NCBI GenBank assembly: GCA_964058805.1 | Contig: CAXKVV010000052.1 | Span: 1-60,263 of the forward strand | DNA: 60,263 bases | Source: Schoenoplectus triqueter | Lineage: Eukaryota > Streptophyta > Magnoliopsida > Poales > Cyperaceae | Direction of reading: 5' to 3' | Shown: positions 56,972 through 60,263 of the stretch, piece after piece | How the letters are laid out: each line of letters begins with the position of its first letter | How positions within the stretch are numbered: the first letter of the stretch is position 1 | The notes under the pieces: model-generated | Told to the model about the DNA's origin: nothing | Database searches by the model: none | What the model saw: the letters and a program-made list of their open reading frames with translations, nothing else | Position numbers and translations under genes: made by a program

Positions 56972-59892
56972 GAATATTCATATCGAAGTTTTAATTAGAT
57001 AATCTTATAATTGGAATAATTAGGAGTAATTATATTAATTTTCATTCAATCATATGTAGTTATACGGGAAAAATTGAAAAACTCAATCAACTAGTTTAAA
57101 CTGTTATTTTTTAATGCATCTTACTTAGATTCTGTGCAAACTTTGTGTCGTAGAATATTCATCTCGGTGTATTAATTGGATAATCTTCTAATAGAAAAAT
57201 TAGGAGTAAGTATATTAATTTATTAATTTTCATGAAATTATAAGTAGTTACGGGACAATAAATTTTGAAAATCTCAAACAACTTGTTTAAACAGCAGTTT
57301 CAGATGTATCTTCTTTATGTTTTTTGAAAGATTACAGTTATAGGATATTCATATTGGAGTGTTTCTTGGATAATTATATAATAGGCATAATTAGTAGTAA
57401 TGATGTTAATTTGTGTGAAGTTATGTGTAGTTATTCAGCCAAAATTTTTAAAAAACTCAAACAACTTGTTTAAACAGCTATTTTTTTAATGCATCTTACT
57501 TATTTTTTATGCAAAAATCGTGTCGTAGAATGTCCATATCGAAGTGTTCATTGGATAATCTTGAAATAGGCATAACTAGGAGTAATTATATTAATTTTCA
57601 CGAAATTTTGTGCCGTTATGAGGCAATAAATGTGAAAAATCTTAAACAACTTGTTTAAACAGCAATTTCTAATGTATCTTACATAAGTCTTATGAAAAAT
57701 TAGTGTCCTCTGAAATTCATATTGAAGTGATAATTCGACAATCTTTATAACAGACATAGTTAGGAGCAATTAAATTAATTTGCTCGAAATTAGGTGTACT
57801 TCTGAAGCAAAAAAAATGTTGAAAATCTTAAACAACAGTTTCTAATGCATCTTACTTATATTTGTGCAAAATTAGCATCGTAGGATATTCATATCTAGTT
57901 TTTAATTGGTCAATCATATAATAGGCATAATTAGAAGTAATTATATTAATTTTCATGAAATTATATATTGTTATGCGGCCAACAAATTTAAAAAACTCAA
58001 ACAACTTGTTTAAACAACCGTTTTAGTGCATCTTAAATATGTTTTGTGCAAACTTTGTGTCGTACAATGTTCATATCGAGGTGTTAATTGGATAATATTC
58101 TAATAGGTATGTTTAGGAGCAATTATATTAATTTTGATGAAATTATGTTTAGTTATGAGTAAAAAAAGTTAAAAATCTTAAATGACTTTGTTTAAACAGC
58201 AGTTTCTAATATATCGTACTTATGTTTTATGAAAAATTAGTGTCGTAGGATATTCATATCGAAGTGTTAATTGGACAATCTTATAATACGCATAATTAGG
58301 AGTAATTATATTAATTTGTATGAAGTTATGTGTACTTATGCGGCCAAAATTTTTGAAAAACACAAACAACTTATTTAAACAGCTGTTTTTAATGCATCCT
58401 ACATATATCTTGTGTAAAATTAGTGTCGTAGAATATTCATATCGAAGTGTTATTTGGCTAATATTTTAATAGACATAATTAGGAGTAATTATATTAATTT
58501 TTAGGAAATTATATGTAGTTATGAGGCCAAAAAGGTTGAATAACTTAACTTTCTTAAATAGCAGTTTCTAATGCATCTTACTTATGTTTTGAGGAAAAAT
58601 AGTGCCATAAAATATTCTTTTTGAAGCGTTAAATGAACAATCTTATAATAGGCATAAATAGGAGTAATTATATAAATTCGCACCAAATGATGTGTAGTTA
58701 TGCGGCCAAAAAAATTTCATAAAGCCAAACAACTTGTTTAAACAGCAGTTTTTAACGCATCTTACTTATGTTTTGTGCAATATTAGCGTTATATAATATT
58801 CATATCGAAGTTTTAATTGGACAACCCTATAATAGACGTAATTAGTAGTAGTTATATTAATTTTTACGAATTTATGTGTAGTTATGAGGGCAAAAATGTT
58901 TAAACCTTAAACAACTTTTTTAAATAGCAGTTTCTAATGCATCTTACTCATGTTTTGAGAAAAAATAGTATCGTAGAATATTCATATCAAAGTGTTAATT
59001 AAAAAATCTTATAAAAGTCGTAACTAGGAGTAATTATATTAAATTATACGAAATTATGTGCAGTTATGCGGCCAAAAAAATTGGAAAGATCAAGCAACTT
59101 ATTTAAACAGCGACTTTTAATGCATCATACTTATGTTTTGTGCGAAATTAGTGTTGTAGAATGTTCTTGTCGAAATTTTAGTTGGAAAATCTTAAAATAG
59201 GCATATTTAGGAGTAATTATATTAATTTGTAAGAAATTATGTGTAGCTATGCAGTCAAAAAATTTGAAAAACTCAAATAACTTGTATAAACAGCTGTTTT
59301 TAATGCATCTTACTTGTGTTTTGTGCAAAATTAGTGTCGTAGAATATTCATATCGAAGTTTTAATTAGAAGATCTTATAATAGGCATACTTAGGAGTAAT
59401 TATATTAACATATAAGAAATTATGTGTAATTATGCGGCCAAAAATTAAAAAAAAACTCAAATAACTTGTTTAAACAGCTGTTTTCAAAGCGCCCTACTTA
59501 TGTTTTGTGCTGAATTAGTGTTCTAGAATGTTCATATTGAAGTGTTAATTAGATAATCTTTTAGTATACATAATTAGGAGTGGTTATATTAATTTTCACT
59601 AAATTATGTGTAGTTATGGGGCCAAAAATGTTGAAATACTCAAATAAGTTTTTTAAATAGCTGTTTCTAATGCATCTTACTTATGTTTTGGGCGAAAATA
59701 GTGTCGTAGAATATTCCTATCGAAGTGTTAATTCAACAATCTTATAATAGGCATAATTAGGAGTAATTATACTAATTTGCACGAAGTTATGGGTATTTAT
59801 GGGGCCAAAAAATTTTAAAAAAATCAAAAAACTTGTTTAAACGGCAGTTTTTAATGCATCTTACTTATGTTTTGTGCCAAATTAGCATCATA
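56972..59892. repeat. Higher-order repeat unit 2 (16 monomers, 2,921 bp)
   Basis: The same 16 monomers recur in the same order (anchors near 56972, 57153, 57345, 57527, 57710, 57883, 58065, 58247, 58431, 58611, 58795, 58976, 59159, 59341, 59526, 59710) with only scattered substitutions and small indels against unit 1. A third unit starts at 59893 and is cut by the window end in its third monomer. Confidence 0.88.
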
Positions 59893-60263
59893 GAATATTC
59901 ATATCGAAGTTTTAATTAGATAATCTTACAGTTGGCATAATTAGGAGTAATTATATTAATTTTCATGAAATCATATGTAGTTATGCGGGAAAAAAATTGA
60001 AAAACTCAATCAACTAGTTTAAACTGCTGTTTTTTTAATGCATCTTACTTAGATTTTGTGCAAACTTTGTGTCGTAGAATATTCATCTCCGATTATTAAT
60101 TGGATAATCTTCTAATAGGAACAATTAGGAGTAAGTATATTAAATTTCACGAAATTATAAGTAGTTATGGGACAATAAATTTTGAAAATCTCAAACAACT
60201 TGTTTAAACAGCAGTTTCAGATGTATCTTCTTTATGTTTTATGAAAGATTACAGTTATAGGAT

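Larger units (their letters stand above)
54068..60263. repeat. Satellite array, ~181-bp monomer, 16-mer higher-order repeat
   Basis: Each monomer carries, in order, GTGTCGTAGAATATTCATAT, CGAAGT.TTAATT, AATCTTATAATAGGCATAA, TTAGGAGTAATTATATTAAT, ACGAAATTATGTGTAGTTAT, a variable GCGGCCAAAAA-type box, AACAACTTGTTTAAACAGC and TTTTAATGCATCTTACTTAT. Using GAATATTCAT as anchor I count 34 monomers at ~175-190-bp steps. Monomers within a unit differ clearly; monomers 16 positions apart are nearly the same. Length and HOR structure fit a centromere-type satellite, but CENH3 association is inference. The array runs off the window. Confidence 0.92.

Noticed and set aside
1..60263. tRNA, rRNA or other structured RNA genes
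   Set aside because: No cloverleaf with A/B boxes or rRNA core motif was noticed, although a scan by eye is not exhaustive.

Overview
The window looks like plant nuclear heterochromatin, most likely pericentromeric. There is no intact cellular gene. Nearly everything recognisable is a transposable element, a transposon relic, a microsatellite or a satellite array. Spliced plant-type transposase genes, a Tat-type Ty3/gypsy element with two RNase H domains, plant Helitron and CACTA ends, and AT-rich intergenic DNA all point to an angiosperm. I cannot name the species.

Layout. 1-8337: a decayed CACTA (En/Spm) element truncated by the left window edge. It has a TNP2-like transposase pseudogene, a second pseudogene (Transposase_24-like N-terminal part, Ulp1-like C-terminal protease part) and a right terminus. 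8341-23216: gene-free AT-rich DNA with a tandem duplication, a second non-autonomous CACTA (13733-16647), two fold-back MITEs, two hAT-like candidates, a long-TIR Mutator-like candidate (20310-22632) and two (ATT)n tracts. 23222-47247: one complete 24.0-kb LTR retrotransposon with 6.4-kb LTRs, flanked by the 5-bp duplication AGACC. 47253-53985: Helitron, MITE, Harbinger-like element, an annexin-like pseudogene and a leader- or LTR-like segment. 54068-60263: a satellite array of about 181-bp monomers organised as a 16-monomer higher-order repeat of about 2.9 kb; two full units and the start of a third are visible.

The giant retrotransposon is the main content. Its LTRs differ by only seven substitutions (all transitions) and three 1-bp indels by my reading. 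Its single 3,041-residue ORF is uninterrupted and keeps the catalytic residues of protease, reverse transcriptase, archaeal-type RNase H and integrase, so it is young and possibly autonomous. Two features are unusual. A gag C-terminal zinc-knuckle module occurs twice in the polyprotein, on either side of the protease. The last third of each LTR also carries arrays of short stem-loops whose loops are conserved while their stems change in a compensatory way, often with G-U pairs and a bulge at the same place. This looks like selected RNA (or cruciform DNA) structure and is the best candidate here for something undescribed.

Coordinates come from reading the sequence. Family names rest on remembered motifs, not on searches.
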